Positions 52,639 to 60,758 of a stretch of DNA of 64,000 nucleotides are shown one piece after another; the stretch's first letter is position 1, and every line of letters starts with the position of its first letter. The stretch is from Kribbella soli. Lineage in GTDB: Bacteria > Actinomycetota > Actinomycetes > Propionibacteriales > Kribbellaceae. The position numbers and the translations under genes were made by a program. Below the pieces are notes generated by a model, which had not been told where the DNA came from, made no database searches, and saw only the letters and a program-made list of their open reading frames with translations. The DNA is taken from NCBI RefSeq assembly GCF_004331345.1, contig NZ_SJJZ01000001.1, forward strand, positions 1,302,001 to 1,366,000, read 5' to 3'.

Positions 52639-53561
52639 CCGGCACTCCTTACTCGGGACAGGCGTTCTTCCCACACCTTTGTCCGGTCCGCGTCCGCACG
52701 TGCGGCTTCCAGCAGCTGGGGATCCGGTACGACGCTTCGGACCGGCAGGAACCCGTTGGTGGGCAGCAGCGGCTCGGCGACCACCTCTTGGGTGAACATC
52801 GAGACTGTGGCCAGACCGCACGCGTATGGCAGTTCCGGAAGCGCAGCAGCGAGTGCAACGCCGGCAGCGATGCCTATTGAGGTCTCCAGTGCAGACGACA
52901 CCACTACGGGCAGTCCAATCTGCTCAGCGATCTCCAGACAAGCGCGGACGCCTCCGATCGGCTGCACCTTCAGCACGGCGATGTCCGCGGCGTCGAGCTT
53001 CTTGACCCGCAGCGGGTCCTCGGCCCGGCGGATCGACTCGTCAGCCGCAACAGGTACGTCGGTACGTCGTCGTACCTCGGCCAACTCCTCCACGGTCGCG
53101 CACGGCTGCTCGACGTACTCCAGGTCGAACCGCTGCAACTGCTTCAGGTTCTGCACGGCTTGGTCCACCGACCACAGCCCGTTGGCGTCGATGCGCACCT
53201 GTCCGCCGCCGATCGCATCACGTACCGCTTCGACGCGCTCCAAGTCGTCAGCGAGCGTCTGACCCGGCTCGGCCACCTTGACCTTCGCAGTACCGCAGCC
53301 GGATGCTCTCACGATCTCTGCGGCCCTCTCGGGTCCAACAGCCGGCACAGTGCAGTTGACGGGCACGCGGTCGCGGACCGGTGCCGGCCAGCCGTCCTCG
53401 GCCGCCTCACGCGCCGCCCGCAGCCAGGACACACAGGTGGCGTCGTCGTAGTCCAGGAACGGGCTCCACTCCGCCCAGCCCGCAGGGCCTTCATACAGCA
53501 TCCCCTCGCGCACTGTGATGCCACGGAACTTGTTCTTGAGGCCGATCGAGTACGTGATCAC
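52635..53561 (-). CDS. menC: o-Succinylbenzoate synthase
   Basis: 308-residue enolase-superfamily dehydratase. The catalytic lysine region is AKVKVA, and metal ligands are in RIDANGLWS, YVEQPCA and VAADES, with the second lysine in VLKVQPIGG. It forms o-succinylbenzoate from SHCHC. GTG 53561 overlaps the menE stop (GTGA). Sequence upstream of it in frame lies inside menE and is rejected. Confidence 0.93.
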   Translation of the reverse strand: MITYSIGLKNKFRGITVREGMLYEGPAGWAEWSPFLDYDDATCVSWLRAAREAAEDGWPAPVRDRVPVNCTVPAVGPERAAEIVRASGCGTAKVKVAEPGQTLADDLERVEAVRDAIGGGQVRIDANGLWSVDQAVQNLKQLQRFDLEYVEQPCATVEELAEVRRRTDVPVAADESIRRAEDPLRVKKLDAADIAVLKVQPIGGVRACLEIAEQIGLPVVVSSALETSIGIAAGVALAAALPELPYACGLATVSMFTQEVVAEPLLPTNGFLPVRSVVPDPQLLEAARADADRTKVWEERLSRVRSAG

Positions 53562-54649
53562 CGCACGCCCTCCAGCAACCGCTGCCGATCCACCTTGCCC
53601 GAAGCAAGCATCGGCAACGCCTGCAGCTGTACGACGTCCCGCGGGGCCCACGTCCGCGGCAAGGTCTGGCTGACCCAGTCCCTGAGCTCGTCGCGCGTCG
53701 GCTCACCTACTACGAACGCGACCACACGCGTCCCCCACTCGGCGTCCGGAACCCCAAGTACTACAGCGTCCGCGAGCTTCGGATGCTCGAGCAGCCGCGC
53801 CTGCACGGTCGTCAGCGTGACGTTCACTCCGCCGGAGATCACCACGTCGTCCACGCGACCGATCACGCGCAGCCGCCCGTCCACGAGCTCACCGCGATCC
53901 TGCGTGCGGAACCACCCGTCCTGCAGCACCTCGGCGGTGAGCTCCGGCCGCAACCGGTACCCGGAGAACAAGGTGCTCCCCTTGATGAGGATGCGTCCGT
54001 CGTCCAGGTCGATCGACGTACCGTCCAACGGCACACCGGCGTACACACACCCGCTTCCGGTCTCGGTCATCCCGTACGCCGGGATCGCGTTGACGCCGGC
54101 CTCTGCGGCTTTGACCTTCAACAGCTCGGGTGTGGACGCCCCGCCGATGATGATCGCGTCGAACGACCGGAGCGCATCCACATCCGTCTCCAGATAGCGC
54201 GCCAGCTGCGTCGGCACCATCGCGGTGTACCGGCGTACACCGGTCAATTGACGCGCCGCCGCCGTGAAGCTGTCGTCGAGCAGCACAGGCGTCGTACCTG
54301 CGACCAGCGAGCGCGTGAGGATCTGCAGGCCGCCCACGAAGTACGGCTTCATCGGGAGCAGCCACTGCCCGGGCCCGCCGAGCCGATCGTGCGTGGCGGT
54401 CGCCGACGCGATCAGCGCCTCCCGCGACAGCAGCACGCCCTTCGGCTCGCCAGAGGATCCGGACGTGGTCAGCACCACCGCACAGCCGTCCTCGACCGGC
54501 TCGTCCGGCTTGGCTGCATCGTGAACTCGTGCAGCCGCGGCCGGGTCGCTCGGCACCGGCGCAAACGGCGTACCGCTGCCGTCCAGCACCCCGGCGAGCG
54601 CCGCCAACACCCCGTCCGGCGTCCCCGGAACCAGTCGCAACCTAGACAT
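53558..54649 (-). CDS. menE: o-Succinylbenzoate-CoA ligase
   Basis: 363-residue adenylate-forming ligase, shorter than E. coli MenE (451) as in other actinobacteria. The AMP-binding P-loop is VVLTTSGSSGEPKGVLLS; PAYGMTETGSG, the Asp of FRTQDRGELVDGRLRVIGR and the C-terminal SGKVDRQRL lysine complete the set. It activates o-succinylbenzoate to the CoA ester. TACGCT at 54659-54664 (minus strand) lies nine bases before the ATG, giving a near-leaderless start divergent from menA. Confidence 0.92.
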   Translation of the reverse strand: MSRLRLVPGTPDGVLAALAGVLDGSGTPFAPVPSDPAAAARVHDAAKPDEPVEDGCAVVLTTSGSSGEPKGVLLSREALIASATATHDRLGGPGQWLLPMKPYFVGGLQILTRSLVAGTTPVLLDDSFTAAARQLTGVRRYTAMVPTQLARYLETDVDALRSFDAIIIGGASTPELLKVKAAEAGVNAIPAYGMTETGSGCVYAGVPLDGTSIDLDDGRILIKGSTLFSGYRLRPELTAEVLQDGWFRTQDRGELVDGRLRVIGRVDDVVISGGVNVTLTTVQARLLEHPKLADAVVLGVPDAEWGTRVVAFVVGEPTRDELRDWVSQTLPRTWAPRDVVQLQALPMLASGKVDRQRLLEGVR

Positions 54650-54711
54650 GACACACCGAGCGTACGGCCCGCCTCCGGACGCCCCGCTCCCGGCTGACAC
54701 AATCGATGGTC

Positions 54712-55584
54712 ATGGCCACCCCTGCCCAGTGGATCGAAGGCGCCCGCCCCCGAACCCTGCCTGCCGCGATCTCCCCCGTTCTCGTCGGAACCGGCGCGGC
54801 CGCGTACCTGGACGGCTTCGTCTGGTGGAAGGCACTGCTCGCTCTCGGCGTCGCGCTGGCCCTGCAGATCGGCGTCAACTACGCCAACGACTACAGCGAC
54901 GGAATCCGCGGCACCGACGAGAACCGCGTCGGCCCGCTCCGCCTGGTCGGCTCCAAGGTCGCCACCCCGCGGGCAGTCAAGACGGCCGCCTTCACCTGCC
55001 TCGGCATCGGCGCGGCGCTGGGCATCGTGCTGTGTGCAACGACCACGTGGTGGCTCCTCGTCGCCGGGGCCGCGTCGTTGCTCGGCGCCTGGTTCTACAC
55101 CGGCGGCAAGAAGCCGTACGGCTACCGGGCGCTCGGCGAAGTCAGCGTGTTCCTCTTCTTCGGCCTGGTCGCCGTCCTCGGTACGACGTACGCCCAAGCA
55201 GAAACGCTGCACTGGACGGCCGTCGCCGGCGCTGTCTCGGTCGGTGCGATCGCGTGCGCTCTCCTGGTCGCCAACAACCTCCGCGACATCCCGACCGACA
55301 CGGTCACCGGCAAGCGCACTCTCGCCGTCGTCCTCGGCGCAGCGCTCTCCCGCCGCTTCTACGCCGCGCTGATCGGCCTGGCCTTCGTCCTCGCGGCGGT
55401 CTCGGTCATCGCCACCCCGTGGACCCTCCTGGCCTTCATCGCACTCCCGCTGGCCGTGAAGTCGACCCGGATCATCCTCAGCGACGCAGTCGGCCCCGCG
55501 CTCATTCCCGTCCTCAAGTTCACCGGCCTCACCGAACTCCTCTACGCCATTGGCCTTGGCGTAGGACTAGCGCTCGGCGGCTGA
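54712..55584 (+). CDS. menA: 1,4-Dihydroxy-2-naphthoate polyprenyltransferase
   Basis: 290-residue, eight- or nine-helix UbiA-family prenyltransferase. The opening QWIEGARPRTLPAA is the MenA signature; the first aspartate motif is NYANDYSDGIRGTDENRVGP and the second is NNLRDIPTDTVTGKRTLAV. It attaches the polyprenyl tail, presumably made by the synthase at 25.5 kb, to dihydroxynaphthoate. ATG 54712 is preferred to ATG 54706 because it fits the usual MenA start. It overlaps the convergent monooxygenase by 18 bases. Confidence 0.94.
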   Translation: MATPAQWIEGARPRTLPAAISPVLVGTGAAAYLDGFVWWKALLALGVALALQIGVNYANDYSDGIRGTDENRVGPLRLVGSKVATPRAVKTAAFTCLGIGAALGIVLCATTTWWLLVAGAASLLGAWFYTGGKKPYGYRALGEVSVFLFFGLVAVLGTTYAQAETLHWTAVAGAVSVGAIACALLVANNLRDIPTDTVTGKRTLAVVLGAALSRRFYAALIGLAFVLAAVSVIATPWTLLAFIALPLAVKSTRIILSDAVGPALIPVLKFTGLTELLYAIGLGVGLALGG

Positions 55585-56751
55585 GCCGTACTCCGGTAGT
55601 TCGAGGGCGGTATGGGCTTCGTGGCCTTGAGCGGTGGCCGGCGTTGCTGATCGGAGTGCGGCGTTGCGTGCGTCGATGAGCTCCTGGGTTTCCGGCGCCA
55701 GCGTGCTGCGGCCGTCTCCGACCAGGGCCTGGTTCTGTTCGACGAAGCCGCGGATCCGCTGCTCGTAGGCGGTGAAGGCCGTCGCGTGCTCGGCGTACGT
55801 CGCCAGCTCACCGGCGAGCACGTACGCGCCGACCAGCGCGACGCTCGACCCCTGACCGGACAGGAACGACGTCGCGTACGCCGCGTCGCCGACCAGCGCG
55901 ACCCGCCCACGGCACCACGTCGGCATGTGGATCTGGCTGACGACGTCGAAGAACAGGTCGTCCGCCTCGCCCATCGCCTGCACCAGTCGCGGCACGTGCC
56001 AGCTCTGCTCGGGGAACTTGGCGGCGACCAGTTCGCGCTGAGCCTGCGGGTTGCGGAAAGCGTCGTACGGCGGTTCCTCCAGGCGGAAGGTGAGGAAACC
56101 GTGCACGGCCTGGTCCGGCTCCTGGGCGTAGAAGACGGCGGCGCGGCCCGGCACGTTCCAGACGACACCTTCGTGCGAGAGCCCGAAGTCGTTGGGGAGG
56201 GTGAAGCCGGCGAACGCGTAGCCGATGTACCGGTGGAACTGCTCCTCCGGACCGAAGACGAGCCGGCGGGTGTTGGAGTGCAGGCCATCGGCTCCGACAA
56301 CCAGGTCGAAGGACCGCGCAGCGCCGCTCGCGAAGACGACGTCGACCCGCTCACCGCGATCGTCCAGCGTCGCAACCGAGTCGTCGAAGCGGAACTCGAC
56401 GCGGTCCTTGATCGGGGCGTAGAGCGCGTCGGCCAGGTCACCGCGCCGTACCTCGAGATCCAGGCCCTCGGCGCCGCCGACCAGCGACTCGGGCTGCATC
56501 GCGGCGATCGGCGTCCCGTCGGGGTCGACGAACGCGATCCTCCGGGTCCCGACGTGCGCCTGCTGCAGAGGCGGCAGCAGGCCCATCCGGTCGACGACGT
56601 CCCGGGCGGTGCCGCGGATGTCGATCGGGTACCCGCCACCGCGGATCGCACTCGACTTCTCGACCACGGTCACCTCGAAGCCGTAGCGATCGAGCCAGTA
56701 GGCCAGGACTGGGCCGGCGATGCTGGCACCGGAAATCAGCACAGACGTCAT
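55567..56751 (-). CDS. FAD-dependent monooxygenase (PHBH/TetX type)
   Basis: 394-residue class A flavin monooxygenase. The Rossmann motif is LISGASIAGPVLAYWL, the NADPH/FAD motif is VVGADGLHSNTR and the second FAD motif is GDAAYATSFLSGQGSSVALVGAYVLAGEL. Such enzymes hydroxylate aromatic compounds or inactivate drugs such as tetracyclines and rifamycins. The substrate is unknown. ATG 56751 follows a GAAGGGATC site. Divergent MarR gene and palindromes in the 78-base gap suggest substrate-induced control. Confidence 0.87.
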   Translation of the reverse strand: MTSVLISGASIAGPVLAYWLDRYGFEVTVVEKSSAIRGGGYPIDIRGTARDVVDRMGLLPPLQQAHVGTRRIAFVDPDGTPIAAMQPESLVGGAEGLDLEVRRGDLADALYAPIKDRVEFRFDDSVATLDDRGERVDVVFASGAARSFDLVVGADGLHSNTRRLVFGPEEQFHRYIGYAFAGFTLPNDFGLSHEGVVWNVPGRAAVFYAQEPDQAVHGFLTFRLEEPPYDAFRNPQAQRELVAAKFPEQSWHVPRLVQAMGEADDLFFDVVSQIHMPTWCRGRVALVGDAAYATSFLSGQGSSVALVGAYVLAGELATYAEHATAFTAYEQRIRGFVEQNQALVGDGRSTLAPETQELIDARNAALRSATPATAQGHEAHTALELPEYGSAAER

Positions 56752-56776
56752 GATGGAGATCCCTTCCAGAAGTATG

Positions 56777-56820
56777 TACCTTAAGTAGCTAGCTGCTTCA
56801 GCATAAACATACCTAAGGTA
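56777..56820. promoter_or_regulatory. MarR operator region between divergent genes
   Basis: The gap holds TACCTTAAGTA (56777-56787), a near-perfect 16-bp palindrome AAGTAGCTAGCTGCTT (56783-56798) and a perfect TACCTAAGGTA (56810-56820). The similar TACCT-centred sites probably bind the MarR protein and cover both promoters. Confidence 0.55.
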
Positions 56821-56829
56821 GGTAATCAA

Positions 56830-57294
56830 GTGACCGCTGACTCTCCTGATGAGCTGGCATTGCTGCCGCGGCTGGCTCAGTTGAGTACGGCGATCAACCG
56901 CGGCCGGCTCACCCAGCAGGCAACCGAGGCGACCGGGCTCGCACTGGACCGGCCGGCGATGACGATCCTGCTGACCCTGTCGATGGCGGACAGCGCACTC
57001 CGCGTCGGCGAGATCGCCGACCGCATGCAGGTCGTCGGCCCGCACGTCACGCGGCAGGTACAGGCCCTCGAACAGCGCGGCCTGGTCCGCCGCGTCACCG
57101 ACCCGAACGACCGCCGAGCCAGCCTGATAGAGGCCACCGAAACCGGCACCGAAGCCGCCAACCGCTACACCGCGACAATCGTCGACTGGTTCCGCGGAGT
57201 AATCGCCGACTGGCCGGAGAACGACCGCACCGAACTAGGCCGCCTCCTCGGCAAGCTGGCCGACGACATAACCACCCGCCTCAACCAGCCCTGA
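56830..57294 (+). CDS. MarR-family transcriptional regulator
   Basis: 154-residue MarR protein starting at GTG 56830. The winged helix is LRVGEIADRMQVVGPHVTRQVQALEQRGLVRRVTDPNDRRASLIEATETG, with flanking dimer helices at both ends. Divergence from the flavin monooxygenase, with palindromic sites in between, makes it the probable repressor of both genes, released by the monooxygenase substrate or a related phenolic. Confidence 0.88.
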   Translation: MTADSPDELALLPRLAQLSTAINRGRLTQQATEATGLALDRPAMTILLTLSMADSALRVGEIADRMQVVGPHVTRQVQALEQRGLVRRVTDPNDRRASLIEATETGTEAANRYTATIVDWFRGVIADWPENDRTELGRLLGKLADDITTRLNQP

Positions 57295-57336
57295 GCCCCC
57301 GCCCCACGCACCGGCGCGCCGAACACCCAGGAAAGC

Positions 57337-57372
57337 GTGGGGTTGAACAGGAAATAACCTGTCCAACCCCAC
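57337..57372. terminator. Hairpin between convergent MarR and cysteine synthase-family genes
   Basis: A 9-bp stem, one A-C mismatch and a further 5-bp stem enclose an AAATAA loop. Other than this hairpin, the 207 bases between the convergent stop codons show nothing recognisable. Confidence 0.65.
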
Positions 57373-57501
57373 CACCACGCCGGCTACCGCACCAGAACAT
57401 TCGCCCAGCAGCACGCTGCGCGCCCCGGCGAAGCCGGCAATAGGTCAGCCGCGGCGAAGGCGTGTCCTTCTGCTGTGGTCCCGTCAGAACGTGCCGCGGG
57501 A

Positions 57502-58620
57502 CTACTCGGGTTCGGTCCAGTGGCCGGTGGTGGCGAAGGCTTCGAGGGTGGCGGTGAACGGGGCGATGTCGATGCCGCTGGTGCGGAGCCAGGCGTCGTC
57601 GTAGTAGGTGTTGCCGTAGCGTTCGCCGCTGTCGCACAGGAGGGTGACGATGCTGCCGCGGGCGCCCGTACGGCGCATCTCGGCGGCCAGGCGTAGTGAG
57701 CCCCAGAGGTTGGTGCCGGTGGAACCGCCGACGAGGCGGCCGGTGACGCGGGAGCAGAAACGCATCGCGGCGATCGAGGCGGCGTCGGGCACCGAGATCA
57801 TCCGGTCGACGACGCCGAGCACGAAGGACGGTTCGACGCGCGGGCGGCCGATGCCTTCGATGCGGGACGGGCGGCCGGTGGAGAACTCGTGGTCACCGGC
57901 TTCGAAGGCCGGGTAGAACGCGGAGTTCTCCGGGTCGACCACGGCGACCGACGTGTCGTACCGCTGGTAGCGGACGTACCGCCCGATGGTGGCCGACGTA
58001 CCGCCGGTCCCCGCGCCGACCACGACCCAGGTCGGGATCGGATGCTGCTCCAGCGAGAGCTGGCCGAAGATCGACTCGGCGATGTTGTTGTTGCCACGCC
58101 AGTCGGTCGCGCGTTCGGCGTACGTGAACTGGTCCATGTAGTGGCCGCCGGTCTCGTCGGCCAGGCGCTTGGCCTCGCCGTAGATCTGGCCGGAGCGTTC
58201 GACGAAGTGGCAGCGGCCACCGTAGAACTCGATCAGCTCGACCTTCTCGGGGCTGGTCGAGCGCGGCATCACCGCGACGAACGGGAGGCCGAGCAGCCGG
58301 GCGAAGTACGCCTCGCTGACCGCGGTGGAGCCACTGGACGCCTCGATGACCGTGGTGCCTTCGTGGATCCAGCCGTTGCACAGGGCGTACAGGAACAGGG
58401 ACCGGGCGAGCCGGTGCTTGAGCGAGCCGGTGGGGTGCACGGACTCGTCCTTGAGGTACAGGTCCACACCGGAACCCTCCGGCATCGGGAACACGTGCAG
58501 ATGCGTGTCCGCGCTCCGGTTCGCGTCGGCGTCCACGATCCGGATCGCCTCGGACACCCAGGCACGCGCCTTCTCGTCCCGGCGATCGACCTCACGGCAC
58601 ACCCCGTCAACCTCACTCAT
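57502..58620 (-). CDS. PLP-dependent cysteine synthase-family enzyme (possible cysteine desulfhydrase)
   Basis: 372-residue fold-type II PLP enzyme. The Schiff-base lysine is K68 in [10 protein letters not shown], the substrate loop is [20 protein letters not shown] and the phosphate-binding glycine loop is [14 protein letters not shown]. It aligns best, from memory of the family, with the actinobacterial PLP-dependent cysteine synthase-family proteins that include Mycobacterium Cds1, an L-cysteine desulfhydrase. Synthase and desulfhydrase activities cannot be told apart by sequence here. TAGCCT at 58628-58633 (minus strand), seven bases before the ATG, predicts a leaderless transcript. Confidence 0.85.
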   Translation of the reverse strand: MSEVDGVCREVDRRDEKARAWVSEAIRIVDADANRSADTHLHVFPMPEGSGVDLYLKDESVHPTGSLKHRLARSLFLYALCNGWIHEGTTVIEASSGSTAVSEAYFARLLGLPFVAVMPRSTSPEKVELIEFYGGRCHFVERSGQIYGEAKRLADETGGHYMDQFTYAERATDWRGNNNIAESIFGQLSLEQHPIPTWVVVGAGTGGTSATIGRYVRYQRYDTSVAVVDPENSAFYPAFEAGDHEFSTGRPSRIEGIGRPRVEPSFVLGVVDRMISVPDAASIAAMRFCSRVTGRLVGGSTGTNLWGSLRLAAEMRRTGARGSIVTLLCDSGERYGNTYYDDAWLRTSGIDIAPFTATLEAFATTGHWTEPE

Positions 58621-58702
58621 GCGGGCCAGGCTAGGACGTATAGGGCGATTTGAGTATTCCTACGCTCTGCAACCACCTGCTCCGGCGGCGAGGATCGGTC
58701 GC

Positions 58703-58819
58703 ATGATCGAATTCCCTGACTGGTTCGTCGCGCTGATGATCGCGGCTCTGGCAGTGGGCCGCGCCGTCCCGGCGAGCGGCCCGCTGGCAGTCGTCGGCTA
58801 CCTGCGCGCCGACCGATGA
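58703..58819 (+). CDS. 38-residue small membrane protein
   Basis: ATG 58703 opens a 38-codon gene, MIEFPDWFVALMIAALAVGR followed by AVPASGPLAVVGYLRADR. One hydrophobic segment flanked by Asp/Arg suggests a single-pass membrane peptide. GGCGAGGATCGG lies upstream as a weak site. Its TGA overlaps the next gene ATG (ATGA), which argues it is truly translated. No known family. Confidence 0.55.
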   Translation: MIEFPDWFVALMIAALAVGRAVPASGPLAVVGYLRADR

Positions 58820-59124
58820 TCCCGCTCGGCGCCATCCACTTCACGCCCGCCGAGGTCGCACTCATCCTCGCGATCCTCACGTTCGGGTCGATCGCCCTGG
58901 CGCTGCCGGCGACCCTCACGCTCGCCTGGGTCGGCTACCGCCGCGGCACGACACGCAAAGCCGCGAACGCCCTCTGGTACTGGTTCGGCGGTACGGCGCT
59001 CTCCGTCGCAACGACCGCACTGGCCGCCGGCCACCTCGGCTGGCTCGCCGTGCCGATCGGATGGATTCCCACGTTGTTGCTGGCTGTAGCGCTCAACCCG
59101 CGTCCGACCCCGAACGCGAGCTAG
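58816..59124 (+). CDS. Small membrane protein of unknown function
   Basis: 102 residues with three hydrophobic segments (EVALILAILTFGSIALALPATLTLAWVGY, ALWYWFGGTALSVATTALAAG and LAVPIGWIPTLLLAVAL). A basic loop (RRGTTRKAAN) follows the first segment, so by the positive-inside rule that loop is cytoplasmic. It is coupled to the 38-residue protein by an ATGA overlap. No family recognised. Confidence 0.65.
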   Translation: MIPLGAIHFTPAEVALILAILTFGSIALALPATLTLAWVGYRRGTTRKAANALWYWFGGTALSVATTALAAGHLGWLAVPIGWIPTLLLAVALNPRPTPNAS

Positions 59125-59158
59125 GTTGGGGACCCATGACGACCGGGCAGGGGGAACG

Positions 59159-60178
59159 ATGACCGAGAACAGTGATCGGCCGACGCGGCAGCGGGTGACG
59201 TTGACCGATATCAGCTCGCGAGCGTGGGAACACCCCGCGGACCGCGGTGCGCTGGTCGCGCTGCGGCAGCTGAAGGGGTTCGACTACGTCCTGCGGAAGA
59301 TGTCGGGCCTGATCAACGAGCGCGCGTTCCGGCTGCAGTACCTCGGCTCGGCGATCCGGGTCGACGAGCGGCAGTTCCCGACCGTGCACCGGCTCTACAC
59401 CGAGGCGGCCTCCACGCTCGACGTCCGTCAGCTCCCCGAGCTGTTCGTCACCAACAGCCCGATCTGGAACGCGGTCACGATCGGCATGGACAAGCCGTTC
59501 ATCGTGGTGAACAGCGCCCTGCTGCAGGGCCTGGACGAGGAGGAACTGCGGTTCGTCCTCGGTCACGAGCTCGGCCACGCGCAGAGCGGTCACGCGCTGT
59601 ACCAGTCGCTCCTGCTCTGGCTGATGCGCCTCACCGGCGCCATCGGCTGGATGCCGATCGGCGCGCTCGGGTTGCGCGCGATCATCGCCGCACTGCACGA
59701 GTGGTCCCGCAAGGCGGAGCTGTCCGGTGACCGGGCCGGTCTGCTCGCGGTCCAGGACCCGGCGGTCGCGCTGCGCGTCCAGATGAAGCTCGCCAGCGGC
59801 GGTCAGCTGAACGAACTCGACACCACTGCGTTCCTTGCGCAAGGCACGGAGTACGAGAGCTCCGGCGACCTGCGCGACAGCGTGCTGAAGCTGCTGCTGC
59901 TCGAGGCGCAGTCGCACCCGCTGGCCGTGATCCGCGCGCACGAGCTGCGCCGATGGGTCGACGAGGGCGAGTACACGACGATCGTCTCCGGTGACTACCC
60001 GAAGCGTCAGGACGACGGCGACGCGTCGATCTCGCAGGAGGCGAAGAACGCCGCCAAGTCGTACACGGATGCGTTCAACCGCTCGCAGGACCCGCTGGCC
60101 AAGTTCCTCCGCGACCTCGGCGACGGCCTCGGCGGCGTCCGCGACTGGGTCTCCTCGAGGTTCCCGCCCCGAAACTGA
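59159..60178 (+). CDS. M48-family zinc metalloprotease
   Basis: 339-residue peptidase M48 protein. The zinc site HELGH is at residues 136-140, followed by the third-ligand glutamate region EWSRKAELSGDRAG. Unlike HtpX it has no strong N-terminal membrane helices; one hydrophobic region (ALYQSLLLWLMRLTGAIGWMPIGALGLRAIIA) after the active site may dip into the membrane. The C terminus is a charged helix. Likely membrane-protein quality control, by family. ATG 59159 has a GGGGGAA site seven bases upstream. Confidence 0.87.
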   Translation: MTENSDRPTRQRVTLTDISSRAWEHPADRGALVALRQLKGFDYVLRKMSGLINERAFRLQYLGSAIRVDERQFPTVHRLYTEAASTLDVRQLPELFVTNSPIWNAVTIGMDKPFIVVNSALLQGLDEEELRFVLGHELGHAQSGHALYQSLLLWLMRLTGAIGWMPIGALGLRAIIAALHEWSRKAELSGDRAGLLAVQDPAVALRVQMKLASGGQLNELDTTAFLAQGTEYESSGDLRDSVLKLLLLEAQSHPLAVIRAHELRRWVDEGEYTTIVSGDYPKRQDDGDASISQEAKNAAKSYTDAFNRSQDPLAKFLRDLGDGLGGVRDWVSSRFPPRN

Positions 60179-60215
60179 GTGGTGTCCCGTCCGGGCCGAC
60201 TGCGATCCTGTGCGC

Positions 60216-60698
60216 GTGATCGACGTACAAGCAATCGGCCCGGACGACTGGAAAGCCTGGAGCGAGCTCCGGCTCGCTGCACTGGAGGAAGCGCCGTTCG
60301 CCTTCGGGTCGCAGCTCGCGGACTGGATAGACGCTCCTGAGGAACGCTGGCGGGAACGGCTCTCCGTACCCGGCGCCTATCAGGTGATCGCCTCGATCGA
60401 CGGTACGCCGGCCGGTATGGCCGGTGGCTTCCCCGGCGAGGAACCGCAGACGGCCGAGCTCGTCTCGATGTGGGTCGCACCCGCCGGCCGCGGCAAGGGT
60501 GTCGGCAACGCGCTGATGACGGCGATCGAGGACTGGGCCCGCGGCATCGGCGCCGGCACCTTGGCGCTGTCAGTTGTCCCCGGCAACGACCCGGCGCACA
60601 ACCTGTACCTGCGCCACGGGTACGTCGACACCGACGAGCCCGGCGACCTGATGCCGGACGGCGTACGTCGCGAGATCGTGATGCGCAAACCCCTGTAG
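60216..60698 (+). CDS. GNAT-family N-acetyltransferase
   Basis: 160-residue GNAT protein. The acetyl-CoA site is MWVAPAGRGKGVGNALMTAIEDWA and the C-terminal NDPAHNLYLRHGYVDT motif is typical; the opening FAFGSQLADWIDAPEERWRERL resembles acetyltransferases that act on small amines or antibiotics. Acceptor unknown. GTG 60216 is preferred; GTG 60210 is also possible, as no clear ribosome-binding site separates them. Confidence 0.82.
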   Translation: MIDVQAIGPDDWKAWSELRLAALEEAPFAFGSQLADWIDAPEERWRERLSVPGAYQVIASIDGTPAGMAGGFPGEEPQTAELVSMWVAPAGRGKGVGNALMTAIEDWARGIGAGTLALSVVPGNDPAHNLYLRHGYVDTDEPGDLMPDGVRREIVMRKPL

Positions 60699-60704
60699 AC
60701 ACAA

Positions 60705-60745
60705 CGAAAGGCCCGCTTCCCCCCTCCCGGGAAGCGGGCCTTTCG
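60705..60745. terminator. Strong bidirectional terminator
   Basis: A perfect 17-bp stem with a 7-base loop sits between the GNAT stop and the convergent MFS stop. On both strands the stem ends in a CTTTCG tail. Confidence 0.85.
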
Positions 60746-60758
60746 AGTACCGGTGTGA

